Shown: piece by piece, positions 1-7,564 of the stretch
Numbering within the stretch: position 1 is the first letter of the stretch
Layout: every line of letters starts with the position of its first letter
Assembly: GCA_046733315.1 (NCBI GenBank)
Contig: JBKPOV010000055.1
Span: 1 to 46,255 of the forward strand
DNA: 46,255 nucleotides
Source: VRUE01 sp046733315
GTDB taxonomy: Bacteria > Actinomycetota > Thermoleophilia > Solirubrobacterales > 70-9
Direction of reading: 5' to 3'
Position numbers and translations under genes: made by a program
Notes under the pieces: model-generated
Databases searched by the model: none
Seen by the model: the letters and a program-made list of their open reading frames with translations, nothing else
Told to the model about the DNA's origin: nothing

Positions 1-1
1 G

Positions 2-3000
2 TCAACGTCCCTGGTGCAGGCGAAGCTAGCCGACCGGCCCCAAGAGGCTGCGCTGGCGGCACTGAGCCTCGCCGGTTCCGGGCCTTCCACGGAAGCGGAA
101 CTGGCCATGCTCGACGTAGCGATCGACGGCAACGGCCTCGAGCGAGTCATCGACACCGGCAGCGATGAAGTGACAGCTGCCCTGGTGCTGAAGCGGGAAC
201 TCGTAACCGGCGGCGATACCGGCGTGGTGCGGGTATGGGAGCGCTCGAACGGGGAGCTGCTCGGCGAGACCAAGGCCGCTGTCCCGATCGCGGCCTTCGC
301 CGAGCCGGAATCTTCCTCCCGCTTCTTGGCGGCCGTCGATCGCCGTGGCGCCGTCGAGCTGGTTGACGTGACCGATCCCGGGCGGCCGCGGGTCCTCTCG
401 CTTGGCGCCGGCCTCTCTCACGGCGAACGCCCCTTGGCAATCAGCTTCTCGACGGAACCCAATGAAATCGTCACGCTCGGCGCCGGCGGGGAGGTGTTGC
501 GGGTCAATGTGACGGGGGGCGAGGTGGTTTCGCGCTCCTCGCTGCGGGACTTTCGCGGCAAGCTCCCGTGGAGCGGCGCAAACAGGTTGCGTTTGACCGC
601 CGCCAGGTTCGTTCCCGAAGTCTATGAAGACGATGAGGGGATCCTGGTGGCGACGGCCGACGGGGCCGTGGCGGACCTCGATCTCGCCAAAAGCCAAGGC
701 AAGACCATCCTGCGGGCGGGAGTCGCGCCCGGCCGGGTTCTCAGTCTCGACCGCGTCCCCTACGGGCGACCCGAGCTGGCGGTCGGAACCACCGAAGGGC
801 TGGTTCTCCGCGGCGAAGAAGAATTCGGAGACGAACCCCAAATCGCCTTCGGCCCGGCGGTGCCGGCGGTCGCAATCGGCGACGAAGGCCTACGCCAGGG
901 AGGGCAGGAAGGTCTCTTGTTCGGCGAGTTTTTCGAACGGCCACCCTCAGGTCCGACCGTCCTCCGCTTCGAGCCCGGCCTACACGGAACCGCCGTGATC
1001 CATCCAGGGGGAAGGGTCAGCGTGCTCGGCCCTCCTGGGGTCGGGATCTCTCTCGCCGAAACCTCGACCACCCCGGTCGTGGCCTTCGACCCCGAGGGGC
1101 GCTTGCTGACCGCGGAAGGGTACGACGCCGAACACATCGAAGAGATTCGCGCGGTAAGGCCACAGCCTCGCGCCTTGGAAGACGAATTCCGGGAAGACGA
1201 GGTGGTCAAGACCTACCGCCCGGATCCGGACTGGTGGACCGACGCCAAAGACCCCGAAGCGCTCTACATAGACGACGTCGCCGCTGACGGACCGTACGTC
1301 GTCGCCGGCGGCCAGGACCCGGACGGTAATGCGGCGGTGATGGTTTGGGATGCCGAGAGCGGCAAGCCGCTTCACCACTTGCCTCTTGAGGCTGGCGAGG
1401 TCTCGACTGAGCTGTCGAGCACCATCACCAAGGTGATGGTGCTGCCGGAGCGGCACGAGATCGCCGCTTACTCGGCTCTGCAGGGACTGCTGGCGATCTG
1501 GTCCACCGATACATGGGAGCTCGAGCAGTCGATTCCGATCGGCGCTGCGGGAGATGTCTCAGTCTCCGCTGATGAATCGACGATCGTCGCAGTTGGGGCC
1601 AGCCCCGACGCCGAAGGCTATGTGGACGCTGGCGATCCCACCGACCTCACCTTCATCGATGTCGAGGAGGGCGAGGTGGACGACGAACTCGATGCGAAGG
1701 GGGTCACCAATGCCGCCTTTTCGCCCGACGGGTCGACGCTCGCGATGACCGACCAGAACGGCCTTCTTCGCCTTCGCTCCGCCGACGGTCGCGAGCCTAG
1801 CGGGCCGCTTGTGGATGTGGGTGGCAGTGCGGAAGCCCTGGCTTGGCGACCGGACGGCAAGCTGATCGCTGTGGCGCTCAGCCAGGGGGTGGTCCTCGCC
1901 GACCCGGAGAGCGGCGAGGTCTCCGAGCCACTGCCCCACGAGTCGTTCTCGCCCTCCCCGCGGCTCGCCTGGAGTCCCGATGGGCGCCTGCTCGCGGCGC
2001 TTAACGCCGTAGTCGACGAAGAAGGCGAAGGCTACGACCCCGGTCCGGCTTCGATTTGGACGCTCGACGCGTCGTCCTTGCAACGGCGGATGTGTGAGCT
2101 CGGAGCTTGCCGGGCGGCGCCGGACGGGGCGTCGCTGGAGAGCCAGCTCGAAGACGCCTCGCAGTTGGCTTCGATTGACATGGTCTTCCGCGAAAAAGGC
2201 AACCTCCTGGCCGCCAGCCGCGAGGGCGAGAAGGCGCGGATCGGATATGTAGACGGCGAATATCCCACCCCTCCGCTCGCGTATGCGTGGTCGAAGAGTG
2301 GTCTCACCTGGTCTGCGCCCGAGCAGGTCAGCGTCCTCCTCGCCGGGGAGCAGAAGCCCCGCTCCTGGCCTTGCGCATGCAGCGGCGTTGCCTGGGACGG
2401 GAGGCACGTCCTCTCACTCGAACTGGGCGGACGACGGCTGGTGCGGATCGACCCCGAACGGAAGGGGCTGCGGACGACGCCAACGCACAACTTGCCTCCT
2501 CATGTTCCCGGCTTGCTCGGCCTCGTCGGCAAAACCCCGATCATCGCTGCCTTCGAGCAGGAGCCCGATCGGGGGACTCCGAGTGCCCTGTTCAAGCTCG
2601 ACCCTGATGGAACCGCGGTGAAGCTGAGCGGAAATGCGCACGGCGGCATCTACCTGCGCTGGCCGAGCTCTTCCCCCCGCTCACTCGCCTTCCTCGCCAG
2701 CCTCTCCGGCGGTGTGTGTTACTCCACCACCAACGTCGGCGTCGTCTCCGAAGAAACGAGCGGCAAGATTGCCCTCAGCTTCCCGCCCTTGCCACTGGGT
2801 AAGGAGCCAACTTGGGTCCGTTCTCTCCAGGTGGCCGCTGACGGTCAGGTCAGCGCTGCCATCGCACCAATCGGATGCGACGACGGGCGATACCCCGAAA
2901 ACGGCGTGCCGCTCGCCGAGCGGTATCTGCTCGAGGGAGGGCGGTGGCGGCCAACCGGGGCGAAGGGCTTCGACGTCCAGGTTGCTGACGGCCAGGAGCT

Positions 3001-3109
3001 GGTCGAGGAATCGGAGGAACTGAGCGGACCGGGACAACTCTTCATCGGCAGCAGCGGAGACCGCCGGGAAATCGCCCCAGAAGTCGAAGGTTTGGTGGTT
3101 CGGCCATAA
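2..3109 (+). CDS. WD40/beta-propeller repeat protein, 5'-truncated by window edge
   Basis: The frame is open from the first base, so the gene starts upstream; a GTG at 14 is possible but nothing marks it as the true start. About 1030 residues are visible. Recurrent propeller-blade signatures are seen: VVRVWERSNGELL near residue 75, VMVWDAESGKPL near 440, LLAIWSTDTWELE near 495, FSPDGSTLAM near 570, WRPDGKLIAVALS near 612 and WSPDGRLLAAL near 655. No transmembrane segment is visible. The opening (LADRPQEAALAALSLAG) resembles the alpha-helical linker that precedes WD40 blades in large actinobacterial ATPase-WD40 (nSTAND/BTAD-type) proteins, so a regulatory NTPase may lie upstream; that is inference. 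The last third (from about 760) has weaker repeats. It ends at a hairpin facing a convergent gene. Propeller assignment is firm; the biological role is unknown. Confidence 0.8.
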   Translation, partial: STSLVQAKLADRPQEAALAALSLAGSGPSTEAELAMLDVAIDGNGLERVIDTGSDEVTAALVLKRELVTGGDTGVVRVWERSNGELLGETKAAVPIAAFAEPESSSRFLAAVDRRGAVELVDVTDPGRPRVLSLGAGLSHGERPLAISFSTEPNEIVTLGAGGEVLRVNVTGGEVVSRSSLRDFRGKLPWSGANRLRLTAARFVPEVYEDDEGILVATADGAVADLDLAKSQGKTILRAGVAPGRVLSLDRVPYGRPELAVGTTEGLVLRGEEEFGDEPQIAFGPAVPAVAIGDEGLRQGGQEGLLFGEFFERPPSGPTVLRFEPGLHGTAVIHPGGRVSVLGPPGVGISLAETSTTPVVAFDPEGRLLTAEGYDAEHIEEIRAVRPQPRALEDEFREDEVVKTYRPDPDWWTDAKDPEALYIDDVAADGPYVVAGGQDPDGNAAVMVWDAESGKPLHHLPLEAGEVSTELSSTITKVMVLPERHEIAAYSALQGLLAIWSTDTWELEQSIPIGAAGDVSVSADESTIVAVGASPDAEGYVDAGDPTDLTFIDVEEGEVDDELDAKGVTNAAFSPDGSTLAMTDQNGLLRLRSADGREPSGPLVDVGGSAEALAWRPDGKLIAVALSQGVVLADPESGEVSEPLPHESFSPSPRLAWSPDGRLLAALNAVVDEEGEGYDPGPASIWTLDASSLQRRMCELGACRAAPDGASLESQLEDASQLASIDMVFREKGNLLAASREGEKARIGYVDGEYPTPPLAYAWSKSGLTWSAPEQVSVLLAGEQKPRSWPCACSGVAWDGRHVLSLELGGRRLVRIDPERKGLRTTPTHNLPPHVPGLLGLVGKTPIIAAFEQEPDRGTPSALFKLDPDGTAVKLSGNAHGGIYLRWPSSSPRSLAFLASLSGGVCYSTTNVGVVSEETSGKIALSFPPLPLGKEPTWVRSLQVAADGQVSAAIAPIGCDDGRYPENGVPLAERYLLEGGRWRPTGAKGFDVQVADGQELVEESEELSGPGQLFIGSSGDRREIAPEVEGLVVRP

Positions 3110-3131
3110 AGGGACCGGCCCTGGCTGAACC
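3097..3131. terminator. Hairpin between convergent genes
   Basis: Arms GGTTCGGCCA (3097-3106) and TGGCTGAACC (3122-3131) pair at 9 of 10 positions around a 15-nt loop that contains the stop of the propeller gene. The position between two converging genes suits a bidirectional terminator. There is no T-tract, so intrinsic termination is only inferred. Confidence 0.4.
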
Positions 3132-3610
3132 TAGCCGCCGAAGTGGCGGCGGAGCCGTTTGTGGCGGTGGCGGAAGAACCAACCGATCACGGGGCGCAGA
3201 GGCCTCGCCGGGAGGCCGAGGCGCGGCTGCCAGCGGACGCGGTCGGTGACCACGCACCCGTCCTCCGTCGCCTCGATGGTTCGTTCGTGTTCCCACAGGC
3301 GCTGGCTCAGCATCGTCGAGCGCTCGAGGAAGCCGCGCCCGGGATCGAGGCGCTCCAGCCTGACGTCGTCGTAGTCGAAGGGCAGCAGGCCGAACAGAAG
3401 GATCCAGCTGCGACCGATCGGCACGCCGAGCTCGACGCTCTCCGGATCGAGCTGCTCGACCCCCGGGGGAAGGGTCATGCGCAGGTAGGGGCGCATCTCG
3501 TCGTTGATCCCCTCCGGAGTGATGACGCGCGCCCAGACTTGGTCCGGCGCTGCGTCCAGATGCGAGCAGACGACGATTTCGGCTGACGATTGAGGTCTTG
3601 TTGGGCTCAT
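3131..3610 (-). CDS. SRPBCC family (START-like) protein
   Basis: A protein of 159 residues. It opens with the strand-turn pattern of SRPBCC/polyketide-cyclase-like folds: a first beta strand (EIVVCSHLDAAPDQVWARV) followed by helix residues PEGINDEMRPYL. Later strands (ERTIEATEDGCVVTDRVRWQPRLG) are the usual antiparallel sheet, and the C-terminus has the long helix lined with basic residues (WFFRHRHKRLRRHFGG). These proteins bind hydrophobic ligands in a helix-grip cavity; ligand and pathway here are unknown. No signal peptide. It is divergent from the SDR gene (57 bp between starts) and convergent with the propeller gene. ATG start at 3610. Confidence 0.75.
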   Translation of the reverse strand: MSPTRPQSSAEIVVCSHLDAAPDQVWARVITPEGINDEMRPYLRMTLPPGVEQLDPESVELGVPIGRSWILLFGLLPFDYDDVRLERLDPGRGFLERSTMLSQRLWEHERTIEATEDGCVVTDRVRWQPRLGLPARPLRPVIGWFFRHRHKRLRRHFGG

Positions 3611-3653
3611 GGTCCCCGCAGCTTCAACGTGCCGTCGGACCTTCGTCTCCCGC

Positions 3654-3659
3654 TAGGGT
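3654..3659 (+). promoter_or_regulatory. Candidate -10 box (TAGGGT) for the SDR gene
   Basis: TAGGGT fits the actinobacterial TANNNT -10 pattern and ends 8 nt before the ATG at 3668, so transcription would begin about at the start codon (leaderless). No clear -35 box is seen. Confidence 0.35.
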
Positions 3660-3667
3660 CGAGGTCG

Positions 3668-4393
3668 ATGAGGACGGCTGTGATCACGGGCGCTTCGAGC
3701 GGCATCGGCGCCGCCACGGCGAGAGCCCTTGCCACCGAGGGTTACCGCACCGTCCTGGGCGCCCGTCGGCTCGACCGCCTCGAGCAGCTGGCGGCGGAGA
3801 TCGGCGGCCAGGCACTCGAACTCGACGTCACCGATCCGGCCTCCGTGGAGTCCTTCGCGGCTGCGACGAGCACCTGCGACGTGCTCGTCAACAACGCCGG
3901 CGGCGCCCTGGGCCTTGAGCCCATTGCCGAGGCCGACGAGGAGAAGTGGCTGCGGATGTACGAATCGAACGTGATGGGCACGATGCGGATGACGCGGGCG
4001 CTGCTGCCGAAGCTGATCGAGTCGGGTGACGGTCACGTCGTCGGCATCACCAGCACCGCCGCGATCGAGCCCTATCGCGGTGGCGCCGGCTACAACGCCG
4101 CCAAGCACGCCCAACGGGCGATGCTGCGGGTGCTGCGCCAAGAGCTGCTGGGACAGCCGGTGCGGGTGACCGAGGTCGCGCCCGGCATGGTCGAGACCGA
4201 GTTCTCGCTCGTCCGCTTCGGCGGCGACGAGGCGGCGGCAGCGCGTGTGTACGAGGGCGTGCAGCCGCTCAGCGCCGAGGACGTCGCGGAGTGCATCCGT
4301 TGGGCGCTGGGCCAGCCGCCCCACGTCAACGTCGACGAGATCGTCGTGCGGCCGCGTGACCAGGCGACCACCACGGACGTGCATCGGCGCTGA
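3668..4393 (+). CDS. SDR family NAD(P)-dependent oxidoreductase
   Basis: A classical short-chain dehydrogenase of 241 residues. The Rossmann glycine motif TGASSGIG lies at residues 7-14, NNAGG follows at about 78-82, the catalytic Ser is in the ITSTAA stretch, and the Tyr/Lys pair is in YNAAK near 144-148. The arginine soon after strand 2 (GARRLDRL) favours NADP(H). The PGMVETEF segment after the active site is typical. The start is the ATG at 3668, which puts the glycine motif at the usual distance from the N-terminus; the in-frame codons upstream have no SDR resemblance. Substrate cannot be read from sequence. Soluble, cytoplasmic. No operon partner on the same strand; the next gene starts 130 bp downstream. 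Confidence 0.9.
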   Translation: MRTAVITGASSGIGAATARALATEGYRTVLGARRLDRLEQLAAEIGGQALELDVTDPASVESFAAATSTCDVLVNNAGGALGLEPIAEADEEKWLRMYESNVMGTMRMTRALLPKLIESGDGHVVGITSTAAIEPYRGGAGYNAAKHAQRAMLRVLRQELLGQPVRVTEVAPGMVETEFSLVRFGGDEAAAARVYEGVQPLSAEDVAECIRWALGQPPHVNVDEIVVRPRDQATTTDVHRR

Positions 4394-4509
4394 GGCATCG
4401 CGGCCGGTTCAGTCGGTCGGCGGCGGCGCCATGAAGCCATCGGGCTCCGGCACCACCATGTTGAAGGCTTCGGAGAGGTCGCGGAAAGATTCGAAGTTCC
4501 GGCAAGGGG

Positions 4510-4515
4510 TAGCTT
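4510..4515 (+). promoter_or_regulatory. Candidate -10 box (TAGCTT) for the cupredoxin gene
   Basis: TAGCTT ends 7 nt before the ATG at 4523, consistent with a leaderless start. An alternative reading is that AAGGGG (4504-4509) acts as a ribosome-binding site, though 13 nt is a long spacing. Confidence 0.35.
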
Positions 4516-4522
4516 GGGCCCC

Positions 4523-4957
4523 ATGCCAATAACTCGCATCGCTCTCTCGCTTCCTCTTGTCCTGCTTGCGTTCGCTCTCGCCTCATGTGGCGACGACGAC
4601 AACGCGGAATCGACCGGCACCGCCGGCGGGGGAGGAGAAGCAACCGCGACGACGCCGACCACGAGCGGCAACGAGAGCGCCCCAAGCGGTGAGGCGGTCC
4701 GCTCGGAGAAGGTCGAGATCGTCGACTTCGCCTACGACCCGGATCCGACAACGATCCAGGCCGGCGGCAAGGTGACCTGGATCAACCGCGACTCCGCGCC
4801 TCACACCGCGACCGCCGATGACGGCTCATTCGACACCGGCACGATCGAGCAGGGCAAGCTCAAGTCGGAAAGCTTCAAGCAGCCCGGCACCTACACCTAC
4901 ATCTGCACGATCCACCCCGACATGCACGGCACGGTCGAAGTGGTGCAGAGCAGCTAG
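4523..4957 (+). CDS. Cupredoxin-domain lipoprotein (plastocyanin/amicyanin-like)
   Basis: 144 residues. The N-terminus is a lipoprotein signal: a hydrophobic stretch (ALSLPLVLLAFALASC) with a lipobox ending in Cys near residue 21, so the protein should be lipid-anchored outside the membrane. A low-complexity Gly/Thr/Ser linker follows, then a compact beta-sandwich. Type-1 copper ligands are all visible: His in SAPHTA, then Cys, His and Met in YICTIHPDMHG. Such proteins carry electrons one at a time between membrane or exported redox partners; the partner is not in the window. ATG 4523 gives a proper signal peptide; a TTG three codons upstream is less likely. It converges with arsC, 4 bp between stop codons. 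Confidence 0.9.
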   Translation: MPITRIALSLPLVLLAFALASCGDDDNAESTGTAGGGGEATATTPTTSGNESAPSGEAVRSEKVEIVDFAYDPDPTTIQAGGKVTWINRDSAPHTATADDGSFDTGTIEQGKLKSESFKQPGTYTYICTIHPDMHGTVEVVQSS

Positions 4958-4961
4958 CCCC

Positions 4962-5354
4962 CTAGTCGTTCAGCTCCCCGACCAGCTCGGCGACGCGCCG
5001 CTCGATCTCTTCCCGGGTGGCGCGGACCTCCGCGAGCGGCCGTCCCTTGGGGTCCTCGAGCTCCCAGTCGAGGTAACGCTTGCCAGGGAGGTAAGGGCAT
5101 TTGTCGCCGCAGCCCATCGTCACGACGACGTCCGCCCACTCGGCGTCGGCGGTGGTGAGCTTGCGGGGAGTGCGGGACGAGAGGTCGATGCCGAGCTCGT
5201 CCATCGCCTCGACCACCTCGGGGTGGACCCGCTCGCCCGGTTCGGTTCCCGCTGAGCGCGCCTCGTGCTCGCCGGCCGCTGCCCGTTCGAAGAGCGCCTC
5301 GCTGATCTGCGAGCGGCCGGCGTTGTGCAGGCAGACGAAGAGCACGCGCGCCAT
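4962..5354 (-). CDS. arsC: Arsenate reductase, low-molecular-weight phosphatase fold (ArsC)
   Basis: 130 residues with the LMW protein-tyrosine-phosphatase P-loop CLHNAGRS (CX5R) at residues 8-15 right after the first beta strand. The second key region, VVTMGCGDKCPYLPGKRY, carries two cysteines four residues apart and is followed by DWELEDPKG, where the Asp-Pro general-acid position sits. This pattern matches actinobacterial arsenate reductases rather than true phosphatases; whether thioredoxin or mycothiol recycles it cannot be decided from sequence. It would convert arsenate to arsenite in the cytoplasm. It lies 60 bp downstream of arsR on the same strand and is probably co-transcribed. No arsenite efflux gene (ACR3 or ArsB) is present in the window, so detoxification must be completed elsewhere. 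Confidence 0.88.
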   Translation of the reverse strand: MARVLFVCLHNAGRSQISEALFERAAAGEHEARSAGTEPGERVHPEVVEAMDELGIDLSSRTPRKLTTADAEWADVVVTMGCGDKCPYLPGKRYLDWELEDPKGRPLAEVRATREEIERRVAELVGELND

Positions 5355-5414
5355 CAGGCCGGCTGCCCCCCGCGGACCAGCTGGTGGGGAAGGTCCGGCC
5401 GGCCCTCCACGCGA

Positions 5415-5819
5415 TCAGCAGCAGGCCGCAGCCGTGTTCCGATCCGCTGCGATCGCGACCCGAGTGGGGATCGAGAAGACCTCGCGGACCGCGTCCAGCG
5501 CACCCGGCACGAGGCTGAAATAGCTGTAGGTGCCGCGCGTCTCGCGCTTGACCACGCCCGCCTCGACCAGTTGCTTGAGGTGGTGGCTGACGGTCCCCTG
5601 CGAGAGGCCGAGCAGCGGTTGCACCTCGCAGACACAGACCGGCTCGCCGGCGGCCTGCAGCAGCCGGTTGACGATCCGCAGCCGGTGCCGGTCGGCAAGC
5701 GCCTTGAGCACCCCCTCCAGCTTGGTCGCGCGGTCCTCCGAGAGCGAGGAGCCGGCAAGTGGGGTGCAGCATTCGATCAGGGGAAGCCGTCGCACGGAGG
5801 CCACTGTAGCAGGATTCAT
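5415..5819 (-). CDS. arsR: ArsR/SmtB family transcriptional repressor
   Basis: 134 residues with a winged helix-turn-helix: LADRHRLRIVNRLL, then the metalloid-sensing helix with CVCEVQPLL (type-1 ArsR Cys-x-Cys site), then the recognition helix LSQGTVSHHLKQLVEAGVV and a wing (RETRGTYSYFSL). Extra cysteine pairs stand at both ends (ECC near residue 17 and a terminal CC), unusual for a minimal ArsR and possible added As(III)/Sb(III) ligands. It is expected to bind its own promoter and release on arsenite. The ATG at 5819 lies inside the palindromic operator 5815-5836, so transcription may be leaderless, or in-frame GTG codons 5 or 8 positions later may be the real start. arsC follows 60 bp downstream. 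Confidence 0.9.
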   Translation of the reverse strand: MNPATVASVRRLPLIECCTPLAGSSLSEDRATKLEGVLKALADRHRLRIVNRLLQAAGEPVCVCEVQPLLGLSQGTVSHHLKQLVEAGVVKRETRGTYSYFSLVPGALDAVREVFSIPTRVAIAADRNTAAACC

Positions 5820-5836
5820 CGATGCATATCAATGAA
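5815..5836. promoter_or_regulatory. ArsR-type operator, 9-4-9 inverted repeat
   Basis: TTCATCGAT (5815-5823) and ATCAATGAA (5828-5836) pair at 8 of 9 positions around the spacer GCAT. The ATC(A/G)AT half-site is of the kind bound by ArsR/SmtB repressors. It overlaps the arsR start codon, which fits autoregulation. Confidence 0.75.
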
Positions 5837-5840
5837 GCTT

Positions 5841-5871
5841 AGTTGAGAAAAAACTGGCTTTTTCCTCAACT
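5841..5871. promoter_or_regulatory. 13-bp inverted repeat, probable operator of the HTH/DUF6036 pair
   Basis: 5841-5853 and 5859-5871 pair at 12 of 13 positions (AGTTGAG and an A-tract against a T-tract and CTCAACT). It lies between two divergent start codons and ends 10 bp before the TATACT box at 5881, i.e. across the -35 region. That placement favours an operator over a terminator. The adjacent HTH protein is the natural binder; this is inference. Confidence 0.55.
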
Positions 5872-5880
5872 TCAATCGGC

Positions 5881-5886
5881 TATACT
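5881..5886 (+). promoter_or_regulatory. -10 box TATACT, leaderless start
   Basis: TATACT is a near-consensus -10 element and ends 6 nt before the ATG at 5893, so the transcript should begin at or next to the start codon with no room for a ribosome-binding site. Confidence 0.65.
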
Positions 5887-5892
5887 TCGCCC

Positions 5893-6591
5893 ATGGCAGG
5901 CGTTGCGGAAAGCTGCAGGCTGGTTGACAGCATCGTTCGGTTGCGACGCGCGGAGCGGATTCCTGAAGCGGCCCCGGAGATAGCCCCGGTGCGCCGCGAC
6001 TTGGAGTCGCGGCTGGGGCCCACGCTTTCGCGCTCGCGTGCGGCGCACATTCTCGGCGTCAGTCAGACCGCGCTCGACCGTTGGGTGTCGGCTGGGCAGA
6101 TCCCGATCGTGCCGGCCCCCTCCGGGCGCCGCGAGGTGCCGCGCCAGTTCGTCGTCGAGTTGCGCGAGGCGATCGACGAGCTGATGCGGGAAGGCCGCCA
6201 CCGGGGCCTGCTCGCGGCGGCGCTGGCCGCGCGGCGTGAGGCCGCCACCGACGTTGGCGGAGAGGATGCTCGCCGGACGCCGTCAAAAGCTCCCCGGGGG
6301 CATCGGACTGCTGACCGGCGTGGCCGCGCCTACCACGCGCTGATCGCCGATCGGCTCGACGAGCAGATGGTCGAGGAGGCGGGGGAGCGGGTCGAGCAGC
6401 TCTTTTCCGCCGGACGCATCCACCCCCGCTATGCCGAGCGCTGGCGTGCCCTGCTTGCCCGACCGCTCGCCGATGTCTCCCGCGCCATCGCGGCGGACAC
6501 CCAAGAGGGCAGGGACCTGCGCCAGAACAGCCCATTTGCCGGTGTGCTCAACGAGCAGGAGCGCCGGCGGATCATCGAAACGACCCGGTAG
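5893..6591 (+). CDS. HTH protein, putative antitoxin/regulator of the DUF6036 gene
   Basis: 232 residues. A helix-turn-helix of MerR/excisionase type is visible at about residues 44-85: LSRSRAAHILGVSQTALDRW, then a turn and the basic SGRREVPRQFV segment. The middle (about 110-150) is charged and probably disordered. The C-terminal part (about 150-232) is a predicted helical domain, ending RQNSPFAGVLNEQERRRII, which I do not recognise as a named domain. The next gene begins 5 bp after the stop, so the two are co-transcribed. A palindrome and leaderless promoter immediately upstream suggest autoregulation. The order (DNA-binding protein first, nucleotidyltransferase-like protein second) is that of AbiE/MNT-type toxin-antitoxin operons. 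Antitoxin role is inferred; an unrelated regulator remains possible. Confidence 0.6.
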   Translation: MAGVAESCRLVDSIVRLRRAERIPEAAPEIAPVRRDLESRLGPTLSRSRAAHILGVSQTALDRWVSAGQIPIVPAPSGRREVPRQFVVELREAIDELMREGRHRGLLAAALAARREAATDVGGEDARRTPSKAPRGHRTADRRGRAYHALIADRLDEQMVEEAGERVEQLFSAGRIHPRYAERWRALLARPLADVSRAIAADTQEGRDLRQNSPFAGVLNEQERRRIIETTR

Positions 6592-6596
6592 GGCCG

Positions 6597-7142
6597 GTGC
6601 GCCGTGTCGAGCTCGAGCACGTGCTGCGTGCCGCCGCGGCGGTGGCCGAGGATGAGGAGATCGTCGTGGTCGGCAGTCAGGCAATCCTCGGTCAATTTCC
6701 CGATGCGCCCCCATCTCTGTTGATCTCGCGTGAGGCCGATGTCTTTCCGCGGAATCGTCCCGAGCGGAGCGATGAGATCGACGGAAGTCTCGGCGATGGC
6801 TCTTACTTCGACTCCACGTACGGCTATTACGCTCATGCTGTCGGACCCGAGACGGCCACCCTTCCCGCCGGCTGGGAAGGTCGCCTGGTGTCCATTTGCA
6901 ATGCCAACACAGGTGGGGCAACTGGCTTGTGCCTCGAGATTCACGACCTCGTGCTGTCCAAGTGCGTGGCAGGGCGGGAGCGGGATTGGGAATTTGCGAT
7001 CGAAGTGCTCCGTCACCATCTCGCCGATTACGGCGAATTGCGTCGCCGGGCGCTGGAGCTGCCTATCTCCGCGGCCCAGATCGAGAGCATCCTGGTCATG
7101 ATCGAAGGACTTGCCGTCCGTGCCGAGTCTTCGAGTGGCTGA
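6597..7142 (+). CDS. DUF6036-type nucleotidyltransferase-like protein, putative toxin
   Basis: 181 residues from a GTG start 5 bp after the HTH gene. The N-terminal half has the nucleotidyltransferase-fold marks: VVVGSQAILG (the hG[GS] helix motif) near residues 22-31 and SREADVFP near 44-51, where E-x-D supplies the metal-binding acidic pair. The middle contains the conserved stretch GYYAHAVGPETATLPAGWEGRL, typical of DUF6036. LEIHDLVLSKCVAGRERDWEF near 120-140 resembles the helical part of AbiEii-like proteins ([D]L...K..A.R.KD). Family members are predicted to transfer a nucleotide to RNA or protein; no activity is established for this one. With the upstream HTH gene it forms a candidate toxin-antitoxin or abortive-infection module. 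The crcB genes follow after 20 bp. Confidence 0.7.
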   Translation: MRRVELEHVLRAAAAVAEDEEIVVVGSQAILGQFPDAPPSLLISREADVFPRNRPERSDEIDGSLGDGSYFDSTYGYYAHAVGPETATLPAGWEGRLVSICNANTGGATGLCLEIHDLVLSKCVAGRERDWEFAIEVLRHHLADYGELRRRALELPISAAQIESILVMIEGLAVRAESSSG

Positions 7143-7162
7143 GGCGCAATAGGACACTGCGA

Positions 7163-7564
7163 ATGCCAGCCACCCGATTCGACCTTCGCCGCCTGACCGC
7201 GATCTACACCGGGGGAGTGATCGGTGCGCTGGCTCGGGTCGGATTGGCGCAAGCGACTCCCCACGGTCCGGGCGGCTGGCCCTGGGGCACCTTCGCCGTC
7301 AACATGCTCGGGGCGCTGGCGCTCGGTTACTTCTTCGCCCGCCTGCACGACCATCCCGAGGACAGTCTCGCCCACCCCTTTCTCACCACCGGGATCTGCG
7401 GCACGTTGACCACCTTCTCCACCCTGCAGTTGGAGCTGTTCGAAATGGTCGAGGCCGGGCGGATCGCGCTGGCGGCCGCTTACATCAGCACGACGCTGGC
7501 GCTCGGCTTCGTTTGCGTTCGCGGCGGGATCGCGCTGGAGCGTCGGCCTCAGGTCGCCGCATGA
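7163..7564 (+). CDS. crcB: Fluoride ion channel subunit CrcB/Fluc, first of two
   Basis: 133 residues, four hydrophobic segments (about 15-35, 45-62, 75-98, 105-125). Fluc signatures are present: GGVIGALARVGLAQ in helix 1, GTFAVNMLGALALGYF in helix 2 (with the conserved Asn) and GICGTLTTFSTLQLEL, the Phe/Ser/Thr-box lining the fluoride pore. The start is the ATG at 7163, preceded by AGGA 8 nt upstream. Its stop overlaps the next crcB start (ATGA), as for obligate two-gene heterodimeric channels. The product exports fluoride across the cytoplasmic membrane. No fluoride riboswitch is visible in the 20 bp upstream. Confidence 0.9.
   Translation: MPATRFDLRRLTAIYTGGVIGALARVGLAQATPHGPGGWPWGTFAVNMLGALALGYFFARLHDHPEDSLAHPFLTTGICGTLTTFSTLQLELFEMVEAGRIALAAAYISTTLALGFVCVRGGIALERRPQVAA

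Noticed and set aside
4409..4525. Minus-strand frame ending NMVVPEPDGFMAPPPTD between the SDR and cupredoxin genes
   Set aside because: It reads protein-like, but there is no start codon that gives more than 16 residues outside the cupredoxin gene and no promoter or ribosome-binding site; could be a gene remnant, not supportable.
7142..7163. Fluoride riboswitch ahead of crcB
   Set aside because: Only 20 bp separate the genes and no riboswitch core sequence is present there or in the preceding coding end.
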